A stretch of 64,000 bases of DNA from Lycium barbarum (GCF_019175385.1 NC_083341.1:20096203-20160202), one strand, 5' to 3'; shown: positions 1 to 12,952, counted from the stretch's first letter. Numbers and translations: made by a program. Notes: generated by a model from the sequence alone, not told the origin.

Positions 1-516
1 AATATATGCTTAAACAAAATTATGACCGTTCTGTGATTATAGGAAACATGTACCAATTTTATGTTTTTTAATTATCCATATAAAACAAATTCTCATTTGG
101 TTCATATATTGAGCTTTACAGTAAGAATCACCAAAGATCCTTATTTGCTTTATGGCACGTGAGAGTAAAAATCAAGCACTTAGTTCTCTGCAAATAAATT
201 TTCTTAAATAAAAAATTGAAAGACAAAAGCACACCAATATATATGTGTGGCAGAGATCAAATGATGCATACTGTTCGAGTTTCTTCTTTTAGTGATTTCA
301 ACAAGAACATACTGCAGCGGTAACAGAAGCAAGAACAAATTGCTGCAACTTTTGTTTATTTCAATCCATACTTTTCAAGAAAGAAATTCGCGGAAATAAC
401 TGTGAAATTTTCAGAATTTCACGATACGTAACTTCAAAAAAATCATACATCACTCGTTGTAAGGCCGTTTTTGATAAGTAATATATCCGCAGAAAGCCAA
501 TAACGAGTAGATTCTG

Positions 517-555
<39 letters not shown>

Positions 556-879
556 CCATGTAAATATGATTGTGCAATATACAGAAAACAAATCACAGTT
601 CGCAGTCATTTATACAAAAAAAAAACTCTAAATTTCAGCACAACTTCAAATAATCATATCTCACTCGTTATTAATCCGTTTTTGATGTGTAATATATCCA
701 CAGAAAGCCCTAAACGAGGAGATTTTGAAAATATAAATGACATGCCGTGATCCATAAAGAGCAAAATACAGTACGTTTTCAGAAACCAAAAAAATGCCAG
801 CAAAAATAATTCATTCTTCATAGTGTTTCCAAACACATATTTTTCAAGGAACAAGATGTAGACTGGCAACAAATTAACC
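1..879 (-). mobile_element. Internal leader of old Ty1/copia element, unit 1
   Basis: This is the 5' untranslated internal part of a minus-strand copia element, next to its primer binding site. It is a near-identical copy of 21473-22301. No credible gene lies here: the short reading frames are low complexity or shared with noncoding copies. The element continues off the left edge, and the matching unit 2 copy shows that gag and pol would lie there. A (TA)n microsatellite lies at about 520-551, and the unit 2 copy has lost most of it. Confidence 0.7.
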
Positions 880-894
880 TGGCTCTGATACCAA
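880..894 (-). other. Copia primer binding site (initiator tRNA-Met type), unit 1
   Basis: On the minus strand the sequence just inside the LTR reads TTGGTATCAGAGCCA, complementary to the 3' end of plant initiator tRNA-Met. This orients the element: its 5' LTR lies at higher coordinates and its internal region runs leftward. Confidence 0.85.
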
Positions 895-1208
895 TGTAAG
901 AATAAATAGCGAGGAGAGAGCAACATAGCGTACCTTTTAGCGCAGCGGAAGATCGTTGAACTCACCACCGAAAAAAATTACCCCAAGTCGAACTTCGATT
1001 CACTAGAAAATGAAGTTTAATTACCACAAACTAGATGTCTTTCCATGTGTGTTTTTGGGTGGAGAATAAGAGAAAAAATTTCTCCATACAAGAAGGAAGA
1101 GAGAGCCTCATTCTTGAGAGTAGAAGTTCCAGGAAGTTATAGTCATCACATAGCCTATGCACGTAAAAATAGTAGTGCCTAAGTTATTTTGTGAAATAAA
1201 TTCGTACT

Positions 1209-2096
1209 TCACCGTTGTAATGGAGGATTGGAGACGTCCCATGAAGTTTGGAAGGTACAAGCTATGGGAAGTACGTAACAATGAAGTAAAGGATGAATTA
1301 CGATCTCGTAAGTCATAACCGAGAAGGACAACCTTAAAACATGAGAACATGACCATTATCAAGTATAATAAATGATAAATAGTATGTAGGGGGAGTTTTG
1401 GAAGATTCCGGGACCAAGCAAATCAAAGAAAATAAGTTTGTCGAATATTTGGAAAAAGTTGGTAGAATTAAGGACAGGATTTCGGGTCAACTTTGGAGGG
1501 GCATATCTCCAGGTATATGAGAAGTTTTAAGGTTTTTTCAAAAGCCTAAAACGAATTTCGTCGAGTCTAGTTTCCAACGCAATAAAACGCTCATTGATAC
1601 GATGTCGGAATAGAGAATTATGGACGTTACAAGTTAGGCTGATAGAGCAAAAACGTACTGCTACAGTGACTGCTACAATACTGCCGACTTTACCCACCTA
1701 TAAAAGGGTTAAAATCCCTCTTTTTGGTCATAATAATTTCCCATATATTCGAGAAAATTCAGCCACATATGAGAGCATATATATAACATAAAAGTGAGGA
1801 TTTTGAGAGATTTCAAGTTACGGAGTATTAATCGAGGTCCGAACAACGTGTAGTCGCGATTATAGTTTTGTCTTGCATTGGAATTGGCTTGGATTCAAAG
1901 TAAACATTAAAGATATTTCTTCTCTAGCAAGAATAATGTATGAATCTCTCCTTATTAATATTAATTTTAGTTTATTTACCGAGATAAAGTTATTAAATAG
2001 TCGTATAACAAGTTAAATAGTTGAGAAACTTGGAAAACATCGTGTGGGATTTTTTATAGAGCCTATGGGTGTTGATAATGTTGTTGTGATGTTGGT

Positions 2097-2127
<31 letters not shown>

Positions 2128-3596
2128 GTTATTGGATTGTGATTTCGGGCTAGGCATATAAACAGGGGAGATGCTGCTCGAATTTTGGCAGATTCTAAAT
2201 GGATTTAAATTAATGGTTTAAGACGAGCGTATGAAGATGAGCCATACATATGTTTCATAACCTCCTTACTTCCAAAAGTTAGAGTTCATGATTCAAAGGC
2301 ATGACTTCTTTCTTGATAATCCTTAAATGTAATCCAAAATGTCCCTATTTTCTGAGTAAAAAATTTATGATTCTATAAGCTTTTATGACAACATCAACGG
2401 ACATGTTTTTACAATGTTAGTGACGATGCTAAAGATGAGAATGTTTCTATGATGATTACAACGATGATGATGATTTCATGTTTAAAATTCCCAATCTTAA
2501 GATTCAATGTGAATATGAGAATATTGAGTTATTTTTGTGATTTTCTTGATTTTTATTCATTGTTGTTGATCTCGCCCTATAATAATTGTTCTTTAAAGGT
2601 GAGATAGAGCGATGATGATTATTCCATAATATAATCGGAGGTTCCCGACCTTACGTCACTCCGATGTATTTATAGCTTTTATTTGGCTCTCATGCATGCT
2701 TTATATATATGTATGCATCTTCTCACACCGCGCGGCGCTATAGTCGGCCGGGCATGGCTCGTAGATGTGCACACCACTGCAGTGGGCATGTTATGATATT
2801 GCCCTGGACGCGGGCTAATGATGATAACACCGAGCCTTAATGGCCGGGCATGATACTATATATATATAACACCGAGCCTTAATGGCCGGGCATGATACTA
2901 TATATATATCACACCGAGGCTTAATGGATGGGCATAGTACTTTATATATATGTATTAAAATGTTTTTTTAAAGGCCAAGCATGCATGACAACCGTCTTAT
3001 GAGGCATCCAGATGTACAGGTTATCTCTCTTATTCCACGTTACCTTTCACATCTATATTACGTTGTTATTCATGCCTTACATACACAGTACATTATTCGT
3101 ACTGACGTCTCTTCTTGTGGACGCTGCGCTCATGCCCGCTGGTAGGCAGGGAGATGGATCAGACCCTAGGTGTCCTATCAGCAGATTCTCAGGAGCACTC
3201 CACTTACTTCGGAGCTGCAGTCTATTTGGTACTGTCCTTATGATCATTTGTATACTATGTAGAGGCTCGTAGACGTGTGTGTACAGTTAGATGTTTTATA
3301 GCTCCACCGGTTCATATTATATTATAATATATTGGTGGCCTTGTCGACCTTATTTTGAGCTCTTGATACTTTACTGTTAGCCTTGCCGACTTTATGATAT
3401 ACATTGTGTTGTGGCAACCTTGTCGGTTCGCGTATGTACATGTGCGCTGAATGATTGGATCTTCCTATGATGGGCCTTTTCTGCGTGCAGGTATTCTTTG
3501 AGGTATGATTTATAATGTTCAAAGTAACGGATAAGTCAGGTGGTTCCCGGCCTACGGGTCGGAGCCCGTCATACTCCTGGTAGGGGTACTATGAGC
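1209..3596 (+). repeat. Gypsy LTR, left arm, truncated at both ends
   Basis: This is a reverse-complement match of 8794-11560 over nearly its whole length. It lacks about the first 35 bp and the last 7 bp (TGTGACA) of the LTR. It also lacks roughly 370 bp, near 2240, that the right arm holds around 10120-10490. It contains a (TTG)n run near 2098-2127 and three 42 bp tandem repeats. It ends at a CTGGTAGGGG sequence and then leaves homology without a primer binding site. Confidence 0.8.
2827..2951. repeat. Three tandem about 42 bp repeats inside the LTR
   Basis: Three consecutive copies contain ACACCGAGCCTTAATGG, then GGGCATGATACT, then a short TA run. The third copy is the most diverged. The inverted counterpart is at about 9444-9563. 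The array is internal to the LTR family. Confidence 0.8.
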
Positions 3597-4494
3597 TAAA
3601 TTGGGGAAAGGACGAATCGTGAGAATGAATGAGAGAGAGTATCGACTTTTACTGTTATGGTATAAACCCAACTCGGAATCGGGAACCAAGAGTAAGCGGA
3701 ATCCCAACGGTACTGGTAAAAGGATAGCTATGAAGGAAAATTGTGGCTGACGGTGCATGGTATAGTCGGGCATTCTATAAGGGGCCTAATGAATTCCGAT
3801 GTCACCATTCATTCATTAAACTAGGGGATTATTAGGCATGAAGGAAGGAAGTAGTTTGAGTTGGGTCCAATGTGTGTGGACATTTGACTTGATACAAGAA
3901 TCCAGTTAGCAAAAAAAAAAAAAAAGTCAAACCATGCGATGAAAGTAACTCTGGCATGATATGGACTAGAGGAGTTGAAGGATCGCTAGGGTCGGCCAAA
4001 TGACTACCAAAGACGGTCAATGCTCGAATGCTACTGGTTATATAAGAACATTCTTAGACGAATTAGAATATTTCCAAGTACAAAAGAAGGAAATGTACTA
4101 GCTTGAAGGAGTCGAAATTCGAGATGAACTAATATAGCAAGGATGTGCTAAAAAAAGTGGAAATGGACTAAATGCAAGTATGTTATGAGACAGACATGGG
4201 AAAGGAGGCATGACAATATAATGAAGGTTTAGCAAATCAAGGAAATAAGTTTTGTCAATGCAATATGTTATGTTCCGAGCTATGATTCGAATCGCTCGTA
4301 CCACAGAAATTTTTTGTTACAATTAAATATGCAGCAAGCGTACCCCAAAAAGGTAACGGAGGAAGTGAGAAGGCCTACAAGTGATCAAGGATAAGTATCA
4401 GGGACAGACGGGATTACTAAAGAGAAATCGCAGCGTTGGAAGAGATGAGAGTTTTAAAAGAAGAATATTTATAGGAATCTAAATGATCGTCAAA
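3597..4494. other. Noncoding interior of the composite insertion
   Basis: I recognise no gene here. The sequence is AT/GA rich, includes an A run near 3910, and has no open frame with family-like features. It directly follows the truncated left LTR where a primer binding site would be expected and is missing. Confidence 0.5.
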
Positions 4495-4733
4495 AGAAAT
4501 AAAGACAGTATGCCTATGGATAGCACGACAGCAGTACTGCCCGAGACTAGAAAATACCTCCTGCATCGTGAAATCATAAGTCACCGTTTATATTAAATTG
4601 CTAGAGCATATGTCATAGGACCATATAAATAATCATCCTAATGAAATGGTTAGTAAGATGGTGCGGGGACAACAAAAATATTTGAAGAAGAATGGAAGCT
4701 AGTTAAGTCTCAATTAGCCGTTGGTATAGAAGT
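4495..4733 (+). repeat. Direct repeat copy 1 flanking a chimeric LTR insert
   Basis: About 240 bp here are repeated in the same orientation at about 7045-7290; both contain GAAGAATGGAAGCTAGTTAA. The first copy stops exactly where TGTCACGCCCCG begins, which is an LTR terminus. The second copy continues into unique sequence. The pair therefore brackets a 2.3 kb insert. Confidence 0.75.
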
Positions 4734-4734
4734 G

Positions 4735-6195
4735 TCACGCCCCGAACCTGGGCCTGGACGTAACACGGCACCCGGTGCCTGACTGCATATGACCGAGCGA
4801 ACCAACTGGCTGACTGAATCAACATGTGATATCAAAACATAACTGAATGTGGAAACAACTAAACACATGCTGATATACTAAAGGTCTGACTGAAATCATA
4901 ATGCGAAAATACTTAGACAATCTGAAATATATCTGAAAGTAGCCAACATGGCTAAACCAAAACGACTAAACAACTGCCAACAAGGCTAACATATCTGACT
5001 GTCTGAACTGTGTCTATGAAGCCTCTAAGAGTACTCAATAATAAAGCTGTCTATAAACTGAATGACTGGATAGCTGACAACGCCCAGAAGGAATTTAGGG
5101 CTCACCAGTAGCTGATATGTGCACTCCTAAATAGCTGAGTCGTCAACCTGTATATCATTGCATGCATCGCGAGATGCAGGCCCCCAAGCAATAAAAAGGG
5201 ACATCAGTACATTTGAATTGTACTGGCATGTAAAGAAACTGAAGCAATAAAATACTGGAGCTGGAACTGAAACTGAAACTGAACTAAACAGGAAAGCAAG
5301 AAGCTGAAGTACTCCCTGTTCTGGATGAAGAATCACCTGTAAAATTGTAGATATAACTGTGGCCTGGGGCCCAAATAATGTGCACAAAAACTGTGGCCTC
5401 TGGCCCAAGCAATATGTATGCATAAACTGTGGCCTAAGGCCAAAAAGTACAGATACAGGTGTTCAACATTAACAATTTACAAAACTGAGACTGGCTATAG
5501 CTGATAGCATGATAACTGTTTCTGATTATGGGACTCTTGCAAATAACTGGTTATACACTGACTGAGACTCATGTGATAATAATGCATAAGTCTATAAAGA
5601 TTACGTGCTGAGTTCATGATGTTCAAAGTGACAACCATGAACGAATTCTGTAACTGCAACCCTAGAAGATAACAGTTCTATATCATATCATAAAACTAGG
5701 GCTAACTATATTCTGAGTCAAATTGCTAACAAGTATGAAGAATGAGGCGTAGGGAGAATCATGAATATTCCCTAACGTAGATAGTTAGCCTCACATACCT
5801 TAATTCTAGCCTTTGAGCGCAATACAATGTTCGTCAACCCTTTCAACTTTGATCTATATCAATACAAGTCAAAGGGATTCTATATTAGCAATAATATTCA
5901 TGCTTTGGTCATCTAAGCATTTTATCAAACACTTAGTGGGCATGAAGCTCCACAGTCTCCATTAATGGTGATTTCTTCACCCAATTTCCATTCTATTACT
6001 TCTAGGTGATTCTACAATCTTAATTAGGTGTAATTAACATCATTCTCCATCACCCATATGATTATAACAATCTCAAGTCAACAATCCAAAACCCTACTAT
6101 AGTTCGTGTAATTCTCTTTACTAAACCCATTTACTATTCTCTCAAGAACTCATCAATTCACTATTAGGTGTTTAGAAACATTACCTTTTTGACAT
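4735..6195 (-). mobile_element. Second-family gypsy LTR fragment, truncated
   Basis: On the minus strand this ends GGTTCGGGGCGTGACA, a typical 3' LTR terminus of Solanaceae gypsy elements (family knowledge). The internal sequence is rich in AACTGTGGCC..GGCCCA repeats near 5350-5440. No coding region is visible. Its 5' part is missing: at about 6196 it passes directly into a fragment of a different LTR family. Confidence 0.6.
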
Positions 6196-7030
6196 ATACA
6201 TAAGGTGTGAGAAGATATATACATATATATAAAGCATGCATGAGAGCCAAATAAAAGCTATAAATACATCGGAGTGACATAAGGTCGATAACCACCGATT
6301 ATATTATGGAATAATCATCATCGCTCTATGTCACCTTGAAGGAACAATTATTATAAGGCGAGATCAACAAAAATGAATGAAAATCACAAAAATAACTCAA
6401 TATTCTCATATTCACATTGAATCATAAGCTTGGGACTTTTAAACTTGAAATCATCATCATCGTCGTAATCATCATAGAAACATTCTCATCTTTAGCATCA
6501 TCACTAACATTGTAAAAACATGTCTGTTGTTGTTTTCATAAAAGCTTATAGAATCATAAATCCTTGACTCGGAAAATAGGGACATTTTGGATTACATTTA
6601 AGGATTATCAAGAAAGAAGTCATGCTTTTGAATCATGAACTCTAACCTTTGGAAGTAAGGAGGTTATGAGACATATGTGTGGAATTATAACATAGGAGTT
6701 TCTAAAAATAGGATCATTGTCATCATAAAACATGTTTATCTTTAGCATCATAAGAACTCTATGAATTTTGAATCTATAGCTTTTGAGAATAAGAATATTC
6801 TTGGAAAACATTTACGGATTCACATTGAGGGATTATGGGACATTTGGAAAACACCTATTGGATTCATAAGAAAGGAATCATGCCTTTAGAAGAAAGGGAC
6901 TAGCCTTAACATACCTGGAAGATAATTTCTCGACTTCCAACTTACTTCCTGACTCGCAATCTACATATAAAACCATTCATACTATTGTTAGGCTCGTCAT
7001 CATGCACTTGTCTCAAACCTTTAGGAATTT
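6196..7030 (-). mobile_element. Third, partial copy of the arm-type gypsy LTR
   Basis: This closely matches the right arm at about 9676-10510, in the same orientation, starting at GGTGTGAGAAGATA. Both ends are broken, against 4735-6195 on the left and 7045-7290 on the right. It makes three copies of this LTR family within 10 kb. Confidence 0.7.
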
Positions 7031-7044
7031 CAATGATCATTAAC

Positions 7045-7290
7045 AGAAAGGAAGACCGTATGCGTATGGATAGCATGACAACAATATTGCCTGAGACTAG
7101 AAAATACTTCCTGCATTGTGAAATCATAAGTACCCATTTATATTAAATTGCGAGAGCATATGTCATAGGACCATATAAATAACCGTCCTGATGAAATGGA
7201 TAGTAAAATGGTGTGGGGACGACAATAAATATTTGAAGAAGAATGGAAGCTAGTTAAGTCTCAATTAGCCGCTGGTATAGGAGAGCCAAG
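7045..7290 (+). repeat. Direct repeat copy 2 flanking the chimeric LTR insert
   Basis: Second copy of the segment at 4495-4733, slightly diverged. It continues uninterrupted into 7291 onward, so this copy marks the original sequence context. Confidence 0.75.
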
Positions 7291-8199
7291 GACTTAAAGA
7301 GGGAATCACATTTGTATTGAAAGGAAGTTGTGATTAAGTAAGATTTTATTTTAGTCTCAAACTTATGAGTTAGTTCGTAATGATGATAAGATTGGAGGAG
7401 AGAAAATTGGAGGAAAGATTCAAACATGGATTTGAAGATATTTTGAACAGTAGATTAGCTTCAGATATGATCATTAGTATGTTGTAAGTATAATCTTGTG
7501 ATGGGAGATAACAACGATGATATTGTTTGTATCATAATCATGCATCATAATCCTTCTAATGTCCCGCCGATTCTCGTTCTCATCATGAAATTTTAGTAAA
7601 ATACACCCTTTTCTTTCTTCCTTCGTTCATGTCTTATTTCCCTTTACGATACAATAGCTTGCTCGTATGTATGTCTATTCCTTGTACATTCATCCTGTTT
7701 CCTTTATAATCGTATCTCTATTCCAAGTCCACTGTCATATGCAATCACTTCTACCTATGGCCAACCTTACTAATTTATTAAGCTTCTTCTTATCGTCGCC
7801 GATCACATAACTTCCTTTAATCAATTTATAATCACACTTTCGCGTACTTCTGTCCTCAAGGTCCTCCTTCATTTCCTTTGCTCTTAAAGTGTTCTTTCCC
7901 ATTTGCCACTTAATAATATCTACCTAGAAGTTTGCAGAACATTCCACTATGAGTACAAACCCATCTTGATCTCGTATATATATATATACACACACACTTC
8001 TAGGGTGGAACTTTCCCGTACTCGTTAACTTCCTTTCCCATATCAATATCTCTTTGTTATCACTTGTTGACCAATCTAATCTATAAATCATAATACTGTA
8101 TTTGAGTTCAATGTCAACTTCCTTTATGTTTCCAATAGGTCCCAATCCTCCGAAATCTCGGATGCAACTCATCCTAGTTTCTTAACTACTAATCATTTT
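7291..8199. other. Noncoding interior, nothing recognised
   Basis: No gene or known domain can be read on either strand. A short TA/CA microsatellite lies near 7975-7999. The stretch leads into gypsy-leader-like sequence next to the primer binding site. Confidence 0.5.
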
Positions 8200-8777
8200 T
8201 CCCTCCAGGGTTTCTCCTTTAAATTAAATTAAAATCACTATAAAACTTCTCTTTGAAAGCATCGCATAGTTGTTCCTTCAATCATGACTTACCAAACGGC
8301 TGATGGTCACATTTTCCCTTTACTCTTTCTCTATAGACATGCAAACAATTCAATTTGTAAAAATTTTGGTAAAGTTTCCTCTATAATTCTTACTACCTCA
8401 TTCCTACACACAACTCAGAAAACACATCCAATGCCCCACAGAGCAATCACAAATATCCATAATATCTTGCTCAAGTTCTTATATCAACATCTATCCATAT
8501 TAATAAAACAGGAAACATACCCTTCGATTGAACAACTTCGATTCTAAGCAATTTCCTCATAGCGCCATAATCAACTACTTATCCATGATCAAAATATTTG
8601 GGTTAGGATCAGGGGCATCATATCCTGTGATTTAGCTCTGTGGCACGATATAAGATAAGAAAGAAAGGTCAATGGTTCCTAAATGCCTTGCAGCCTCTTG
8701 TTTATAAATGTGGCGCGCTTCACACCCATAAACAAGACTCTACTGGACACGGCTCGTAGACATTTCCTAGGACAAAC
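8200..8777 (-). mobile_element. Gypsy-type 5' leader without gag
   Basis: Reading leftward from the primer binding site, the minus strand resembles the untranslated leader of Solanaceae Tekay/Del-like gypsy elements, with a GTGTCCAGTAGAGTCTTG region at about 8735-8752. No gag start or gag-like frame follows, so coding sequence is absent or deleted. The lineage assignment is an inference from LTR and leader style only. Confidence 0.45.
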
Positions 8778-8790
8778 TGCTCTGATACCA
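8778..8790 (-). other. Gypsy primer binding site (tRNA-Met type)
   Basis: The minus strand reads TGGTATCAGAGCA, three bases after the LTR end TGTGACA. It fits the 3' end of initiator tRNA-Met. It shows that 8794-11560 is a 5' LTR in minus orientation. Confidence 0.85.
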
Positions 8791-8793
8791 CTT

Positions 8794-11560
8794 TGTCACA
8801 CCCCTACCAGGAGTATGACGGGCTCCGACCCATAGGCCGGGAACCACCTGACTTATCCGTTACTTTGAACATTATAAACCATAACTCAAAGAATACCTGC
8901 ACGCAGAATAGGCCCAACATAGGAAGATCCAATCATTCAGCACACATGTACATACGCGGACCGACAAGGTAGCCACAACACAGCGTATATCATAAAGCCG
9001 GCAAGGCTAACAGTAAAGTATCAAGAGCTCAAAATAAGGCCGACAAGGCCACCAATATATTATACTATAATATGAACTGGTGGAGCTATAAAACATCTAA
9101 CTATAAACACACGTCTACGAGCCTCTACATAGATTACAAATGATCATAAGGACAATACTAAATAGACTGCAGCTCCGAAGTAAGTGGAGTGCTCCTGAGA
9201 ATCCACAGATAGGACACCTACGGGTCTGATCCGTCTCCCTGCCTACCTGCGGGCATTAGCGCAGCGTCCACAAGAAGAGACGTCAGTACGAATAATGTAC
9301 TGAGTATGTAAGGCATGAATAATAACGTAATATAGATATGAAAGGTAACATGGAATAAGAGAGATAACCTGTACATCTTGATGCCTCATAAGGCGTATGC
9401 CATGCATGCTTGGCCTTTAAAAAAACATTTAATACATATATATAAAGTACCATGCCCGGCCATTAAGCCTCGGTGTGATATATATATAGTATCATGCCCG
9501 GCCATTAAGGCTCGGTGTTATATATATATATATAGTATCATGCCCGGCCATTAAGGCTCGGTGTTATCATCATTAGCCCGTGTCTGGGCCTCTCGCGTCC
9601 GGGGCAATATCATAACATGCCCGCTGCAGTAGTGTGCACATCTTAGTGCCATGCCCGGCCGACTATAGCGCGGCGCGGTGTGAGAAGATACATACATATA
9701 TATAAAAGCATGCATGAGAGCCAAATAAAAGCTATAAATACATCGGAGTGACGTAAGGTCGGGAACCTCCGATTATATTATGGAATAATCATCATCGCTC
9801 TATCTCACCTTGAAGGAACAATTATTATAAGGCGAGATCAACAACAATGAATAAAAATCAAGAAAATCACGAAAATAACTCAATATTATCATATTCACAT
9901 TGAATCATAAGCTTGGGACTTTTAAACATGAAATCATCATCATCGTCGTAATCATCATAGAAACATTCTCATCTTTAGCATCGTCACTAACATTGTAAAA
10001 ACATGTCCGTTGTTATTGTCATAAAAGCTTATAGAATCATAAATCTTTGACTCGGAAAATAGGGACATTTTGGATTACATTTAAGGATTATCAAGAAAGA
10101 AGTCATGTCTTTGAATCATGAACTCTAACTTTTGGAAGTAAGGAGGTTATGAAACATATGTATGGAATTATAACATAGGAGTTTCTAGAAATAGGATCAT
10201 CGTCATCATAAAACATGTTTATCTTTAGCATCACAAGAACTCTATGAATCATGAATCTCTAGCTTTTGAGAATAAGAATATTCTTGGAAAACATTTATGG
10301 ATTCACAGAAGGGGATCATGGGAAATTTGGAAAACACCTATTGGATTCATAAGAAATGAATCATGCCTTTAGAAGAAAGGGACTAGCCTTAACATACCTG
10401 GAAGATCATTTCTCGACTTCCAACTTACTTCCTGTCTTGCAATTCACTTAAGATCATTCGTAGCCTCGTAATCTACATATATGACCATTCATACTATTGT
10501 TAGGCTCATCGTCATACACTCGTCTTAAATCCTTAATTTAAATCCATTTAGAACCTGCCAAAATTCGGGCAGCATCTCCCCTGTTTATATGCCTAGCCCG
10601 AAATCACAATCCAATAACCAACAAAAACAATACCAACATCACAACAACATTATCAACACCAATAGGCTCCATAAAAAATTCCACACGATGTTTTCCAAGT
10701 TTCTCAACTATTCAACTTATTATATGACTATTTAATAACTTTATCTCCGTAAATAAACTAAAATTAATATTAATAAGGAGATATGCATACCTTATTCTTG
10801 CTAGAGCAGCAATATCTTCAATGTTTACTTTGAATTCAAGCCAATTCCAAGGCAAGACAAAACTATAATCGCAATTACACGCTGTTCGGACCTCGATTAA
10901 TACTCGGTAACTTGAAATCTCTCATAATCCTCACTTTTATGTTATATATATGCTCTCATATGTGGCTGAATTTTCTGGAATATATGGGAAATTATTGTGA
11001 CCAGAAAGAGGGATTTTAACCCTTTTATAGGTGGGTAAAGTCGGCAGTACTGTAGCAGTTACTGTAGCATACGTTTTTGCTCTGTCAGCCTAACTTGTAA
11101 CGTCCATAATTCTCTATTCTGACGTCGTATCAATGAGCAGTTTATTATGTTGGAAATTAGACTCGACGAAATTCGTTTTAGGCTTTTGAAAACACCTTAA
11201 AACACCTCATATACCTGGATATATGCCCCTCCAAAGTTGACCCAAAATTCTGTCCTTAATTCTACCAACTTTTTCCAAATATTCGACAAACTTATTTTCT
11301 TTGATTTGCTTGGTCCTGGAATCTTCCAAAACTCCCCCTACATACTATTTATCATATATTATACTTGATTATGGTCATTTTCTCGTGTTTTAAGGTTTTC
11401 CTTCCCGGTTTCGACTTACGAGATCGTAATTCATCCTTTACTTCATTGTTACGTACTTCCCATGGATTGTCCCTTCCAAACTTCATGGGACGTCTCCAAT
11501 GATCCATTTCAACGGTGAAGTACGTGGCATGCTCATGCTCAGAAAATGCGGGGTGTAACA
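8794..11560 (-). mobile_element. Complete gypsy 5' LTR, right arm (2767 bp)
   Basis: On the minus strand it begins TGTTACACCCCGCATTTT and ends GGGGTGTGACA, followed by a spacer and primer binding site. GTAAC lies just outside the 5' edge and also occurs at the empty site in unit 2 (22628-22632), so it may be half of a target duplication. No partner is seen at the left end, which is truncated. The LTR is unusually long and holds the inverted version of the 42 bp tandem array. Confidence 0.8.
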
Positions 11561-11642
11561 GTAACTTCTTCAAATTACCCATTTTAAATGGGTCGGGTTA
11601 GTCCACATGGGCGACCCGCCATCCAGACTCAAATTTCCAACA

Positions 11643-12952
11643 ATAACTGGATTTGCTTTGCAAAAAAAAATTGTAGATGACATGGTGTTATGATTCAAGG
11701 AGTAAAATGGAGACTGTGGATCAAGGGAGAAAATGGCGAGAGTGATAAGAGAGAGAATGATTGACCATGGTTAAAATCATTTAGTTAAATAAATTAATAT
11801 GGTCCATTGAAATTCTTAGGGGATAGATGTAAGCAATATAAGGACCAACTGGAGCAAATGGACAGATCTAGCACTGGAGATGAGCCCCATCCCTAACAAC
11901 CCAAAAGGATCACTAAATGGGAGCAACACCGCGACACCACAAACACACGCAGAGTGCTCATTGAACATTATTTTGGGTGGGAGACACTCCTGTTATTATT
12001 TCACATGAAATAGTATCCTCTTTTTTTGCCCCCCTGTAATCATATTCGAGTAACAAATGATATATTGGGCATTTGGGAGTTTATTACCTCCTTTTCAATT
12101 TATTTGTCTTACTTTTCTTTTTTGTTCATTTTAAAAAGAATGTCTTTTTCCTTTTTTTGCAGCTCTTTAATTATTATTTTCCACATGACATGTTTATGAC
12201 CACAAGATTAAAGAGCACTTTGGTACATTCAACATGTTTAAGTCCACAAGATTCAACAGTCTTATTTACTTTTTTAAACTCTGTGCCAAGTCAATACCAG
12301 ACAAACAAATAGAAACGGAAGGAGGAGATCTTCTGTTGTGAAAGGTAGTTTAGTTTGGATATCCAAAAACAACCAAGAATCATTTTTTATCACAATAATT
12401 TAGATATTCATGGAACTTATTCTTTGCATTTAACAACCCTTTACTAACATCATATGATGCTTAGGTATTTTCTATCACTTTTATCATAATTTATGTTCAC
12501 CAGTTTTTAAGCTTTTCCACATAAAAGCTTACGTGCTCACAATTTAATTCCTTATTTTTTCTACGTGCAACAACTAGACAGAATTCACCTCCCTTCTTGT
12601 GTTGTATAGATGCATAAAACAACCATTGTTCTTTAAATTCCTTTAAGTTTTCCTGTTTTATTTATATGTTTTAGTAATTTATTGATCGAATCAAAACAAA
12701 ACACCATCTACTAGTAGAAATCACAGAACCTCTGATTTTGACTTAGAAATGAGTTACAAAAGATCAACCAAACGTACAACAAGCTGCTCACTCTCTTAGC
12801 AAGCATAGAGAGAGTACAACTGATAAAACATGAAATCAATAGAAAAAGAGAAACACCACAACATGCATGCAGAATAGAAATAAAGGCCCCACTGGCTGTA
12901 GATGTATCCATGCCAGTAATTAGGTTTATAATATCAAACTGATCCCCAATAT
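11643..12952. other. Downstream flank of PP2 copy 1, noncoding
   Basis: This is near-identical to 22726-24043. It includes a repeat at about 11700-11900 (TTAGTTAAATAAATTAAT, then CAACTGGAGCAAATGG) that also appears inverted and diverged at about 16840-17010. A short open frame at 12073-12312 is AT-rich, changes length between the two copies and looks like no protein family. The 3' end of the PP2 transcript should lie in the last few hundred bases. Confidence 0.55.

Larger units (their letters stand above)
1200..11560. mobile_element. Composite Ty3/gypsy-derived insertion with inverted LTR arms
   Basis: The block is absent from the paralogous site near 22620. Its outer parts are two copies of one long LTR in opposite orientation (1209-3596 plus, 8794-11560 minus), facing inward. 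The middle has no coding region that I recognise; the longest open frames are below 100 residues. Only the right LTR keeps a correct terminus and an adjacent primer binding site. Normal retrotransposon LTRs are direct repeats, so this is a rearranged or chimeric insertion and not a simple element. Confidence 0.75.
895..11642 (-). mobile_element. Copia 5' LTR, unit 1, split by a 10.36 kb insertion
   Basis: The LTR pieces are 895-1199 and 11561-11642. Together they match the uninterrupted 410 bp LTR at 22316-22725. On the minus strand it starts TGTTGGAAATTTGAG and ends CTTACA next to the primer binding site. Everything from 1200 to 11560 is foreign to the unit 2 copy. At the junction unit 1 has also lost a few tens of bases that are present at 22621-22650. 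Confidence 0.75.

Noticed and set aside
1200..11560. Large DNA transposon with long terminal inverted repeats
   Set aside because: The arms are LTRs with TG...CA ends and a tRNA primer binding site, and the left arm is truncated; no transposase.
12073..12312. 79-residue open frame downstream of PP2 copy 1 (and 23168-23410 in copy 2)
   Set aside because: Rich in Phe/Leu from T runs, differs in length between nearly identical copies, and has no family resemblance.
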